Part shown: positions 46,222 through 55,985 of the stretch, piece by piece
Position numbering within the stretch: the first letter of the stretch is position 1
How the letters are laid out: every line of letters starts with the position of its first letter
Source of the DNA: Erigeron canadensis
Lineage: Eukaryota > Streptophyta > Magnoliopsida > Asterales > Asteraceae
Direction of reading: 5' to 3'
Assembly (NCBI RefSeq): GCF_010389155.1
Contig: NC_057764.1
Location: 15,686,001 to 15,750,000 of the forward strand
DNA length: 64,000 nt
Program-made: the position numbers and the translations under genes
Notes under the pieces: model-generated
Told to the model about the DNA's origin: nothing
Databases searched by the model: none
What the model saw: the letters and a program-made list of their open reading frames with translations, nothing else

Positions 46222-46929
46222 TGTTGGAGTGTGATCATGTAAATTATAAACGTATGTCCAGAAATAATTTAAGCCTACGGGGTCACACGAAATGTCACGG
46301 TAACTCGATATCATTAATTAGTATATTAAAGTAATATATTAATTAAATATATAATCACGAATTAATTAATTAAAGAGGAGATGTTGGATTGAAATAAGGA
46401 AAACGAGTTGTTTCCTTATTCCACCATAGGGGCCAAAAATTTCAAGGACAAATCCCCTTGGGATTACTTGTCCACCAAGTTTAAAACCCTTACATAATTG
46501 CCTATAAATAGAGGGCTAATTCCAAGGGTTTTAATATACATTCACAATACAATCTAATTGTGAAAAACCTCTCTCTCTCTTTCTCTCTTTGGTCGACCGA
46601 AAACCCCTCTCCATAGGGTTTTCAGTTTTTTGGTTTTTAAGCGAGAAAAGGGTTTTTCAGGTTTAGTGCTTAGGTCGATCAAAAGGGTTAGCAACAAGGG
46701 TTGTTCGGTTCGTGATTCGGGTACTAGCATACAATATACGGGGTGTTTAGTGTGCGATCGTAGAGGGTTTTACTTTAGACCCTAATTCATCTTAATAATA
46801 ATATCATTATTATTTGGAAGCTTTGCAAAAGGGTACACGTCTCAATTCTCTTCTTTGTTAATTAATTTGATTACATATGTATATGATTCTTCCGTTGCGT
46901 ACTCGTGATTAGATGCATACATTCTATCA
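46222..46929 (+). repeat. Copia 3' LTR (708 bp)
   Basis: Same ends as the 5' LTR; follows the polypurine tract and precedes the TSD TTAGT. Confidence 0.93.
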
Positions 46930-46934
46930 TTAGT

Positions 46935-47860
46935 TGACACTTGACGGTACATAAGAATTGAGGCCATATAACGACTATTGTGAATCATTTGGATTTATGT
47001 AAATCACCAGTCACCAAGATCATCCGTATTCATGTATATCGATCACCATAATCACCAAGATCATCTGCGGTAACAAATCCAATGAGCCTCATCATGATCT
47101 TGGCTTATGATTCATTTGCCATGTAATTAGCTATTGAGACTCAAAGTTTATGTTTTTATGTGATCACAGCATAAAAAAAAAGTCTAAATTTTCCACGGAA
47201 GCTGGCTCGAAATATTTGATCTGAGGTGTATTTTCCTCGGGAATCTTATTGTCGTTACATGTAAAAGAAATGAAAGATACAAATGACCAGAAACACAATT
47301 TTTCAATACCAGTCTTGTATCAGTGAAAAATAATGTTAATTAGTGATGAGTTTTTGCAAGTTTCTCATTAGTCATTTCTCATTCAATAACACAAATATAT
47401 CTCAATAAGTACGATTTAGACTTAAAAAGGCAAGCAAACACCTCATCGAATGGATCACTTTGCCAGTTATTTAGGTAAAGATTTCAATTGCTTAATAGAA
47501 TTCACTAATCATTGCAACTAGTCACATTGAAACTTATTGGGTTCGAATCCGACTTTTTATATTTGTATGTGTAGATTATTAGGGACGGTTTTCATGAGTC
47601 TTGGGTTTTATATTTTGAACATGCACGATTCAAGCTCTGTATATTGCCCAATTAGATCGATGTTTGTAATGACTCCAATAACTCTAATACTAACCATTAA
47701 CTATTGATTACTAACTTGGTTTTAAAAAAAGAAAAAGATAAAAGAGCAAGAATCTTTAACAATCATTTTATTCATTATTAAGTAGTACCATACCATTTCT
47801 GGTACAGTTTACTAATTAAACGTACAGACCACATCCTAGACCGATATATCATACATAGAC
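46935..47860. other. Intergenic, 3' side of the heat-shock gene
   Basis: No ORF, RNA gene or repeat recognised. It probably includes the original 3' UTR and downstream DNA of the small heat-shock protein gene. Confidence 0.5.
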
Positions 47861-48114
47861 ACTACAATTAGCACTTTAGACACGATGACATATTCATATA
47901 TATATATATATAAAGGTATATACATATAGAGCATGTCATGATCTTGTTTAACCTGACGATAGACTTGATTTCGGGCTTTTTAACTTCCTCTTTGGGGACA
48001 GTAATAGTCAGCACTCCATTTTCCATAGCCGCTTTCACCTGATCCAACTTTGCGTTTTCTGGCAGCATAAACCTCCTTGTAAACTTGCCATTACTTTTTT
48101 CAACACGATGCCAT

Positions 48115-48458
48115 TGATGCCCAGGTATGATCGTAATTGAATTAAAGAATAAAGTATATAATTGAATCACACAATTATATTGAATCAAATTATATACAAT
48201 CACTGTACACGAATTGGATTACAAAGTTGGATTATGAAAGTAATACGAAACCACTTATATTTATACTAGTTATTGTTGGCGGTTATTCTCTAACCATCAC
48301 GTTGCTTTGCGAACAGGTATGTCTTCTTGAAGAGTCATGTCTCTTTGTTGTGTGAGGCCTAAAACTGCCGTCCCTTTTCTTCTACAGACATGTCGTTTCC
48401 TTTATTCTCTTTTACACTTTGTATCCCTCAAGTCTTAAACGAATTACAAATTCCAACA
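48115..48458 (-). repeat. 3' LTR of the TR-GAG-like element
   Basis: Ends GGGCATCA against the heat-shock gene sequence; starts TGTTGGAATTTG after the polypurine tract. Confidence 0.9.
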
Positions 48459-48559
48459 TTCTCCCCCTTAATTGTTCGAGACTTGCTCTTCTAATCATCA
48501 GACCTATCTTCGCATCACGCCTAGTCTTTGATTGATCCAAGTCTTCTCAACTTGTAGTA

Positions 48560-49008
48560 GTATCTTTGTCTTTAATAAATCTTTGATGACGTCACACCAT
48601 CTTTTGTTTCTCACGAACATAAATTTGCATCACACAAATTTGCTTCACACGAGTCTGCTTCACACAAACTTGCTTTGTAGTTTCTTCGTACTTGGCATCA
48701 CACCATATGCATTTTGATCAATCACTAACCTTGTTCATCACGAACCATCCTTCACGGAAAACTTGCTTATTTCACACAACCTTTAATTCTCTCACATAAT
48801 TTTAATCCATCACGGATTGAAATCACATCACACGAGTTTCCTTATTAATTCAATCACTGAATTAACAACACCCTTCATAGGTTATTTTCCGCATCACACG
48901 GTCTTTGCTTCGACTTGATCCAATCACTGAATCTTGTCAATCCACCCTTCACAGGTTACTTCTCCGCATCACACGGCTTTGTCTTGATCGCGTCACACGG
49001 TCAAATCT
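48560..49008. repeat. Short-repeat-rich region (ATCACACG motif)
   Basis: About a dozen copies of CATCACACG, TTCACACG or GTCACACG lie between gag and the 3' LTR, including two longer duplicates around CCGCATCACACGG (about 48890 and 48965), each preceded by a CACCCTTCA-GGTTA block. Non-coding. Confidence 0.7.
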
Positions 49009-49956
49009 TCAATCTTTATAGGTTTCTTCAGTAAGGTACATTAGAAGTGTCGGTTCCTCATCATCAGTCTCTATGGAGAGTCCTGCAAATCCCTTCTCTT
49101 TTTTGCTTGAACATTCATAAGCATAGTGCCCAAGCTTTCCACACTTGTAGCAATCTATCTGCGACTTATGAATATTCCTTCGTGGTTTGTTGTCATTTCC
49201 TTCTGAATCTTCTGAGTTTTGTCCATCGACTTTATATTTCCCCGTGGCCTCGTCCTCTCGACGAATCTTGTCCACGTTTTCCAAAGCGCCTCCCTTGATT
49301 AAAATTATTGTTGTGACATGTCAACAATAACTTGTTTTGATTGTTGCTTTCTATATTCTTCTTAAACTTTGTTCCCTCCTCGAAAGCCTTTAATCTTCCT
49401 ATCGCGTCATCTAGCGTCATTTTGTGAAGATCGCAATGTTGCTTGATGGATGCAACAATTTCTATAAACCTATCTGGTACGGAATTCAAAAGTTTTCGTA
49501 CTAGACTTGGTTGATCAAATGTTAAACCCAAATTCGCTACCTTAGTGCCAATCCCATTTATCTTCGCGGTAAATGCAACGATTGTCTCTTCCTCGTTCAT
49601 TTGCAACATCTCAAATTCCGATTTGAGTGTTTGCAATCTTGCCTTTTGTACCCGATCTTCTCCAACATATCTTGTCTTAAGTGCATCCCACACTTCTTTT
49701 GCGGTCTTATAACTTGCAACCTGTAAAACTAGATCTTCTGACAACGCTTGAAATATATACGCCATCACGGCCTTGTTTTTCTTCACATCGTTCCAGTGCC
49801 TGGTTCTATAATTTCCCATATACCATTTGCTTCTAAAATTGTTTTGAAAGGAATAGCCCAAACGGGGTAATTCGTAAAATTTAAAACCGGACATTGAAAA
49901 TGTCTCAATGATCCCCCAAATGCATTATTGTTGTTGTTACCCCTTGAATACGACAT
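49009..49956 (-). pseudogene. Gag of the TR-GAG-like element
   Basis: I place the start at ATG 49956 (MSYSRGNNNNNAFGGSLRHF), ahead of the open frame, because the stretch then reads FTNYPVWAIPFKTILEANGI and WEIIEPGTGT, the normal Copia gag N-terminus. A frameshift follows near 49820. Then VMAYIFQALSEDLVLQVASY, KEVWDALKTRYVGEDRVQKA and SLVRKLLNSVPDRFIEIVAS (UBN2-type gag). A second frameshift near 49270 precedes the zinc knuckle CYKCGKLGHYAYEC. The ORF ends at 49009 with an acidic tail. Confidence 0.85.
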
Positions 49957-50517
49957 AATTTCTAAGTTTTTTCTTTAAAACTTAAAAATCTAATATGGAT
50001 TCCCTTTAAAACAAATATGATTCTTAATGGACAAAGATCTAAATTTTAATCTATTTTCCTTCCTAATCAATTGTAATAATAATAAAAAGAGAAAAATATA
50101 ATAGATAGAACCTGGATTTCCTTTTTATCATATCCTACGTGAACACCAAATCAATTAGACTAAAACTTTGACTTTTGTTCCCTCTATCCACCCACCAAGA
50201 TTTGTATGCCTTCTGCAATTATGTTCGTGTCACAAAAAGAAAAAAAACCGCAAATTTTCGGTTCTCCTTTCTTCTGGTCGCACACCAACAAGAATCGGTC
50301 TTCCACTTTGTTTGCTTGATTATCATAATCAAACAATCATCAATAATCTTTGTTCTGGTTTTCTTTCTTAAAATAAAAAACCGCCTGTTCGTGGCTTCAC
50401 ACCGTAAACAGTCAACCGTCTCTGAAAATCGAATCACCCAATCTTTAAATTGTTTCTGGTTGTTTTTTATCACAAAGAAACAGCCCTCTCCAACGTTTCT
50501 TCAATTCCTCAACCTTT

Positions 50518-50529
50518 GCTCTGATGCCA
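50518..50529 (-). promoter_or_regulatory. Primer-binding site (TR-GAG-like element)
   Basis: TGGCATCAGAGC on the minus strand. It differs at one base from the usual TGGTATCAGAGC. Confidence 0.85.
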
Positions 50530-50530
50530 C

Positions 50531-50872
50531 TGGCCCAGGTATGATCGTAATTGAATTGAAGAATAAAGTATATAATTGAATCACACAATTTTTTTGAATC
50601 AAATTATATACAATCACTGTACATGAATTCGATTACAAAGTTGGATTATGAAAGTAATATGAAACCACTTATATTTATACTAGTTATTGTTGGCGGTTAT
50701 TCTCTAACCTTCACATTGCTTCGCGAATAGGTATGTAATCTTGAAGAGTCATGTCTCTTTGTTGTGTGAGGCCTAAAACTGCCGCCCCTTTTCTTCTACA
50801 TACATGTCGTTTCCTTTATTCTCTTTTACACTTTGTATCCCTGAAGTCTTAAACGAATTGTGAATTCCAACA
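50531..50872 (-). repeat. 5' LTR of the TR-GAG-like element
   Basis: TGTTGGAATTCAC...GGGCCA on the minus strand, adjoining the PBS. Confidence 0.9.
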
Positions 50873-51256
50873 GCCATTTATCATTCTTATCTTCTTTCTC
50901 GACAATTCTTTCCCCACTGATCTGTAAAATGCTACCATTTTCAATCTCGACTTTCACTTCCTCTTTTTTAATCCTAGGAAGATCAGCCTTGAAGACAAGA
51001 GCTTCTGGTGTCTCCTTCCAATCCACACGCGTGTTCACCAATGTAGATGTTTCAGATGCCATATTAAGGGAGTCTCTGAATGGGTCCCAAACATCGAGTG
51101 AAAATGGGTTGAATATGTTGTTTCTTCGGCCACCAAATAAGCTTGGAATAATCGACATTTTTTGTGATGCTTGATATCGATATAACTGGTTATATAAATT
51201 TTTGTTGATTTAATTTGCTGTAATTGCTGATTTGCAAATGAGGCCGGTCTATGACC

Positions 51257-51267
51257 ATATTTATATA
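51257..51267 (-). promoter_or_regulatory. TATA box of the heat-shock gene
   Basis: Minus strand TATATAAATAT, about 100 bases upstream of the ATG and about 30 downstream of the heat-shock element. Confidence 0.75.
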
Positions 51268-51296
51268 GATATATGCATATGTATGTGTTTTTTAGA

Positions 51297-51314
51297 GAAT
51301 GTTCGAGAACGTTC
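51297..51314. promoter_or_regulatory. Perfect heat-shock element
   Basis: GAATGTTCGAGAACGTTC consists of four contiguous alternating GAA/TTC units (GAAnnTTCnnGAAnnTTC), the consensus site for trimeric heat-shock factor. Its place just upstream of the TATA box is typical of class I sHSP promoters. Confidence 0.9.
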
Positions 51315-51319
51315 AGGAT

Positions 51320-52017
51320 TATTAATTATTTTTTCTGTCGAGTTAGAGTAATTGAAGATTGGGACATAAAAGACGTGAATTTAAGAAGTCTCTTGATCCT
51401 TCAACATACATGCATATCTCCCTTTACATACTAAACGAGGGTGAGAAAGCTTTTAAAAAAAGCTTAGTTGTCAAGCTCACAATCTCACCACATTGGATCT
51501 ACGACATAAGTGATGATGAATTTGGTGTGTGTTCTAAGGTGTGAGAGTGTGTGAAGGAGGGTGTATTGGGAGGGATAATAAAATTAAAAAATAGGCGGGT
51601 CCTTTATTTTTTTAAAAATGGCCAGTATTATTGGGAGACGTTGCGTTTGCAACATATGAGAGAGAAGGGAGAATCTGGTATAATCTTTCTCTTCATATTT
51701 TCTCTTCAATCAATAACTCAAAATTAAAATATGATCAAATAAATTGGGCGTGGCAAAGGAGAAGAACATGGCGGTCGCTCTCTTAATCAAAGCAAGTTTT
51801 AATTCCATTTTTCATTTTAATTTAGGAAAGCTTGAAGCTGCTCTATATTAAGGTGACTGTTGCTGATGAAGTAACTTATGTTACGGCTACTGCTACTCAA
51901 CCTTGCTGAAAATTGAAGAGTTATTTCAGGACTCGAACAAGACGGGTCGAGTCCAAAGGTTTAGTTCATATGAGATATGTGTGGATAAGTCCTTATTCCC
52001 CAATGCTATCTAAAAGT
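51320..52017. other. Intergenic upstream of the heat-shock gene
   Basis: No coding sequence recognised; the frame at 51359-51544 shows no family features. The right border depends on where the next Copia LTR starts. Confidence 0.45.
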
Positions 52018-52207
52018 TGTTAGTATGAGTTAACTGGTTTTTAGGTTGTAGAGATAGAGAAAAACTCTAAAAGTAGTTAGAGATTATCTTTACATATGAA
52101 GAGCCTATATAATGTATTCGTTGTTTTGAGTTATTTTCAATGAATTGCAAGTTTTGGTGGGGATCTCTTTGTGTTCTGATCATAATACTGATTTTTTATA
52201 CTAAAAA
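52018..52207 (+). repeat. Probable 5' LTR of the interrupted Copia element
   Basis: Contains TATA-like CCTATATAATG (about 52107). The 3' edge before the PBS does not show a clean CA, so both borders are approximate. Confidence 0.4.
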
Positions 52208-52329
52208 TTGGTATCAGAGAGACGGGGAGTACTTCCTGCAAATCGATTGAAGTGTTCGACCAATAAGAAGAGGGGTTTAACGAGCAATCAAGAAGTTGGC
52301 AGTAGATCAGATCGAGACAAGGGATTGCG

Positions 52330-53335
52330 ATGGGAGATAATAACCCACCACCACCACTGCCACCGTCGTCTATGGCAAAGGAGAACACCAGTTTTTCTCT
52401 CCAATGCCTGGTGCTAACACCAACTAATTATACGACATGGGCGGTGAAGATCAAAGCTATATTTAATGTTCATGGGTTGTGGGAAGTAATCGAACCAACC
52501 GAGGGAACGAGCACAATAGATGCAAAGAAAAACGCCATGGCTGTGGCGTATCTCTTTCAGGCACTACCAGAGGAGCAGGTGTTACAGGTTTCTCAACACA
52601 CTAACGCTAAAGACGTGTGGGCAGCAATCAAATCAAGGTATATAGGAGTTGATCGGGTAAAAGACGCACGATTGCAAACCTTAAGGGCTAAGATTAGTCA
52701 ATTCGTATGAAAGAAAATGAGACGATTGATGAATTTGCAGCCAAGTTATCGGGACTTGCATCAACTTCTACTTCTCTTGGCACCCAGATTGACGACTCTA
52801 CCTTAGTGCGAAAGTTTCTAAGTGCCATGCCAAGATGGTTCATTCAAATGGTTGCTTCCTTAGAACAGTTGATAGATATCAATACCATGAAGTTTGATGA
52901 AGTCGTTGGTCGCTTAAAAGCCTATGAAGAAAGAACTCGTGAACATGATTTCCATACAGAACTACAAGAATAACTACTTATGAACCAATCAGATACTTCC
53001 AGGATTAAAGAAAGAAGTGAAACAAACCACGGAAGGGGTAAGGGAGGAAATAGTCGGGGTAGAGGTCGTGGAAGAGGTAGGACAAGTCAGAGATATGAAA
53101 GTTCGAGTTCCAGGTCCGAGAATAAAAAGGGTTCGAATGGCAAGGACAAGTAAAAAATCCAATGTTATAGATGTGATAAATATGGGCACTATGCCTCAAC
53201 TTGTCCTGATCGAACCAATAAAGAAAAAAATGAAGCGAATGTTACTGAAGCCTTCGATGAAGAGCCAGCCTTGTTCATAAGCTCGGCTAGTAAAGTGTTC
53301 TTAACGAGAAAAAGGTACACCCGAAGAAATATGAA
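52330..53335 (+). pseudogene. Copia gag with zinc knuckle, broken
   Basis: Start at ATG 52330 (MGDNNPPPPLPPSSMAKENT). The core contains PTNYTTWAVKIKAIFNVHGL, VAYLFQALPEEQVLQVSQHT and DAKKNAMA. After a frameshift near 52705: DDSTLVRKFLSAMPRWFIQM and EVVGRLKAYEERTREHD. Arg/Gly-rich stretch, then CYRCDKYGHYASTC (about 53164-53206) in another frame. It is clearly related to the gag of the TR-GAG-like element 2.4 kb to the left. Confidence 0.82.
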
Positions 53336-53349
53336 CAGGACTCAAGCAA

Positions 53350-54361
53350 CAACAATATGTGGTAAATGGACAATGGGGCCTCGAATCATATGACAGGTAA
53401 CAAATCTTTCTTCTCGGAATTGGATGAATCAATTACGGGTAAAGTTCGGTTTGGAGATGGTTCATATGTTGACATCAAAGGAAAGGGTTCGATATTTTTG
53501 GATTGTAATAATGGCACACAAAAGTTACTCACAAATGTTTACTACATACCTAGTTTAAAGAAAAATAATATAAGCGTTGGTCAAGCAACTGAAAGTGGGT
53601 GCAAGATACTTATGGAATATGATTATTTGGTTATGTATGATAAAAATTGCAAAGTGCTTTTACGTGTGTACAGAAGCAAGAATAGGCTATACAAGACACA
53701 ATTGAAGATAGTTAGTCCAACTTGTTTTAGTCACAAAGTAGTAGAAGACACGTGGACTTGGCATGCACGATTAGGACATTTAAACTTTGATTATTTGAGT
53801 TTAATGTCTAAAAACTTGTTGGTGGAATGGCTGCCAAAGATGCATTCTGAAAACCGTTTGTGTGATGGTTGTCTTATCGGGAAACAGTCAAGGAACTCGT
53901 TCCCTAAATCCTCCTCATTTCGAGCTACAAAAAGGTTGGAACTATTACATGCAGATTTGTGTGGAGCTGTATCTCCCTCCACAATTGTTGGTAATAGGTA
54001 TATTTTGGTTATTATAGATGGCTTTTCTCTCTTTATGTGGACGTTTTTATTGAAGCACAAAGAAGACACTTTTGATCTTTTCAAGAAGTTCAAGACGAAG
54101 ATTGAGAAGCAAACAGGTTTGTTCAGAAAATCGTTAAGAACGGACAGGGGAGGAGAGTTCACTTCAAGCAAGTTCAACAAGTTCTGTGATGAGCACGGTA
54201 TTGAAAGGCAACTTACAGCCCCGTATTCTGCACAACAAAACGGGGTTGTGGAACGAAGAAACCAAACGTTCATGAATATGACTAGATGCATCATGAAAGT
54301 AAAGTTTGTGCCAAATTACATGTGGGGTGAAGCAGTGAGACATTTAACATATCTCCTCAAC
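53350..54361 (+). pseudogene. Copia protease and integrase, truncated
   Basis: The protease motif MDNGASNHMTGNKSFFSEL follows a TAA that replaces the Tyr of the usual WY. GAG-pre-integrase: TWHARLGHLNFDYLSLMSKN, CDGCLIGKQSRNSFPKSSSF. Integrase core: LELLHADLCGAVSPSTIVGN, SLRTDRGGEFTSSKFNKFCD and APYSAQQNGVVERRNQTFMN. It ends AVRHLTYLLN against the TAT LTR. Confidence 0.85.
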
Positions 54362-55886
54362 TGAGTATGATAAGCGTCCATTTTGTGATAAAAACCCCTA
54401 ATGAAAGGCTTCATTTCTATGCTTAAATGAGTTATTATTCCGGAACTGATGATTATGGTGAGATCCAACCAAGCAAAACCCTAATTATAATCGGAACTTA
54501 GGGGTTCAAAGCAAAACCCGAGCATAATAAGAATTAATATATATATATTAAGTCGAACCTAGGATCGGAACTGATAGGATTAGCTCTCAGGTAGGTCCCC
54601 ATGCTCGGATCCTAAGCAGGATCGGATCCTAGAAAGAAATAGAAGAGATCGGATCCAATATATGAAATATATATATACACGTTGAGACAACAGCCGGATC
54701 CTAATATGTATATATATATCGGATCGTATATAAAATGGATGAGATACAAAGATGTCCAGTGGATCCTAGGAAGTCTAACGGATCCTATGAAGTATGGAGA
54801 GGACCCGCGGTCGGATCCAGAAAGAGAAATAAGATCGAAATTTGGAAAGAAGGCAAGGAATCTTAACTAAGCCAATTAACCTATATATATAAATAGGATC
54901 GGATCCTAAAGATCAAGAAAGGGAGATCGAACCTTTGGAGGGTTAGCATTAATCGGATCCTAAACAGAGCTAGCCAGATTTCTGTTTAGCATTAATCGTA
55001 GAATTGATATATATACGTATATATATATAATAAACTCAGTCGAGGCTTGGAAAGAAAGAAGATTCAAAACAATTTGGCAGTCGGATCCTACAGAAAAAGG
55101 AGGATCGGATCTTAAACATATATATGTATATAAAATCTGAACCTACCAGACAAGGAAGGATAAAGAGCCGATCTTAATTAACATATATATATGTATATAT
55201 TTGAAACCTATAGAAAAGATAAGAGAGGATCCGACTATGTACATACATATATGTAAAGAATAGGAATGGATCATGGAAGCCTAGGAGATCGGGTGCCAAG
55301 GCTTAGAAGTGTACTCGGATCCAATCCTAAAGTCTCAGACTAGACAAGCTTTCTAATACGATCTCTATATTAACATCAATTTAAATATAAATATATTTAA
55401 ATTGATGATTTATAAATTAAACGATGAATGTTGACCGTGAAGAAATAAATCCAGAATATTTTAAACCTCGTACCTTGGGATTTGGGCCAACAGCCCAATA
55501 CGGCCCGTGTACGAGAAAACCCTAAATCTAACAGCCTATAAATACCCTCTATCATTGGTTGTTAGTCAATTTTTCATTCCATTCAATTCCATACACATTC
55601 TCTCATTCATACACACATTTATAACATTCTTTGCAATCACAGAGAATATATATATAGCAGCAGCAGTACATTCATATTCATCAACATTCATCATCAATCA
55701 ATCATTATATCAAAATCATATTACATCCATATCCTCCATAGATCGATACATCTCTATGGGAAAATCATCTTACACCTTAGATTCGTCAAGAATTTATTAG
55801 GTTTGCACTCTTGTTTGAGGGGATCTTGATGATTTTCGTGGTTAAACCCCGCTTGTAATTGAGCTTTTCATTCTCATGCTCAAACA
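54362..55886 (+). repeat. TAT 5' LTR, about 1.52 kb
   Basis: Starts TGAGTATGATAAGCG (54362) or TGATAAGCG (54368) and ends CTCAAACA. Contains many CGGATCC-centred motifs and a TATA-like CCTATAAATACCC (about 55538). Confidence 0.7.
54601..55325. repeat. Reiterated CGGATCC palindromic motif in the TAT LTR
   Basis: About thirteen copies built on GGATCC (GGATCGGATCC, TCGGATCCTA, AGGATCGGATC), for example at 54606, 54621, 54648, 54692, 54760, 54779, 54811, 54896, 54953, 55081 and 55316. Spacing is irregular; spacers are AT-rich and often contain ATATATATGTATAT. Confidence 0.8.
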
Positions 55887-55887
55887 T

Positions 55888-55901
55888 TGGCGCCATCCGT
55901 G
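55888..55901 (+). promoter_or_regulatory. Primer-binding site (TAT element)
   Basis: TGGCGCCATCCGTG, one base after the LTR. TGGCGCC begins the PBS of Grande/Cinful-type elements. Confidence 0.8.
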
Positions 55902-55985
55902 AATTTATTGATAACTGGACAGTGATTATTTTTTGTTGCCAATCACAAATCATCTTTGTTCTTGTTTTTTGTTTTCTTTGCTCAA

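Larger units (their letters stand above)
39076..46929 (+). mobile_element. Complete Ty1/Copia retrotransposon (7.85 kb), defective
   Basis: LTRs 39076-39798 and 46222-46929 start TGTTGGAGTGTG and end TTCTATCA. The 5-bp TSD is TTAGT (39071-39075 and 46930-46934). PBS TGGTATCAGAGCC (39800-39812) and polypurine tract TAAGTGGGAGA (46211-46221) are intact. Domain order is gag, protease, integrase, RT, RNase H, which defines Copia. I do not assign a lineage. Hand comparison of LTRs gives about 4 percent substitutions plus one 16-base indel, so it appears older than the Sirevirus insertion. Confidence 0.94.
48115..50872 (-). mobile_element. TR-GAG-like non-autonomous Copia element (gag only)
   Basis: LTRs 50531-50872 (5') and 48115-48458 (3') begin TGTTGGAATT on the minus strand. 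The TSD is GCCAT (48110-48114 and 50873-50877). PBS TGGCATCAGAGC (50529-50518) and polypurine tract AATTAAGGGGGAGAA (48473-48459) are present. Only a gag ORF is found between them; protease, integrase, RT and RNase H are absent. This matches the described TR-GAG class of non-autonomous retrotransposons. Hand comparison of LTRs gives about 18 differences in 342 bases (about 5 percent). Confidence 0.9.
47948..51158 (-). pseudogene. Class I small heat-shock protein gene, split by a retrotransposon
   Basis: The 5' part (51158-50873) encodes [27 protein letters not shown], then [20 protein letters not shown] and the start of the alpha-crystallin domain, ending EKEDKNDKW. The 3' part (48114-47948) resumes [40 protein letters not shown] and [10 protein letters not shown]. 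These are standard for cytosolic class I plant sHSPs (about 155 residues), ATP-independent holdases. A 2,758-bp element with TSD GCCAT separates DKW from HRVE. At the C-terminus the SG-stop appears one frame off (TAA at 47950-47948), so a small deletion after KSI removed the normal ending. The promoter remains intact. Confidence 0.93.
52018..54361 (+). mobile_element. 5' part of a Copia element, interrupted at 54361
   Basis: A PBS (TGGTATCAGAG, 52209) follows an LTR whose start is probably TGTTAGTATGAG at 52018 (uncertain, since the partner LTR is not in the window). Gag, protease and integrase follow. The frame stops being Copia at TYLLN (54361), exactly where the TAT element's LTR begins. 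RT, RNase H and 3' LTR presumably lie beyond base 64000. Confidence 0.75.
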
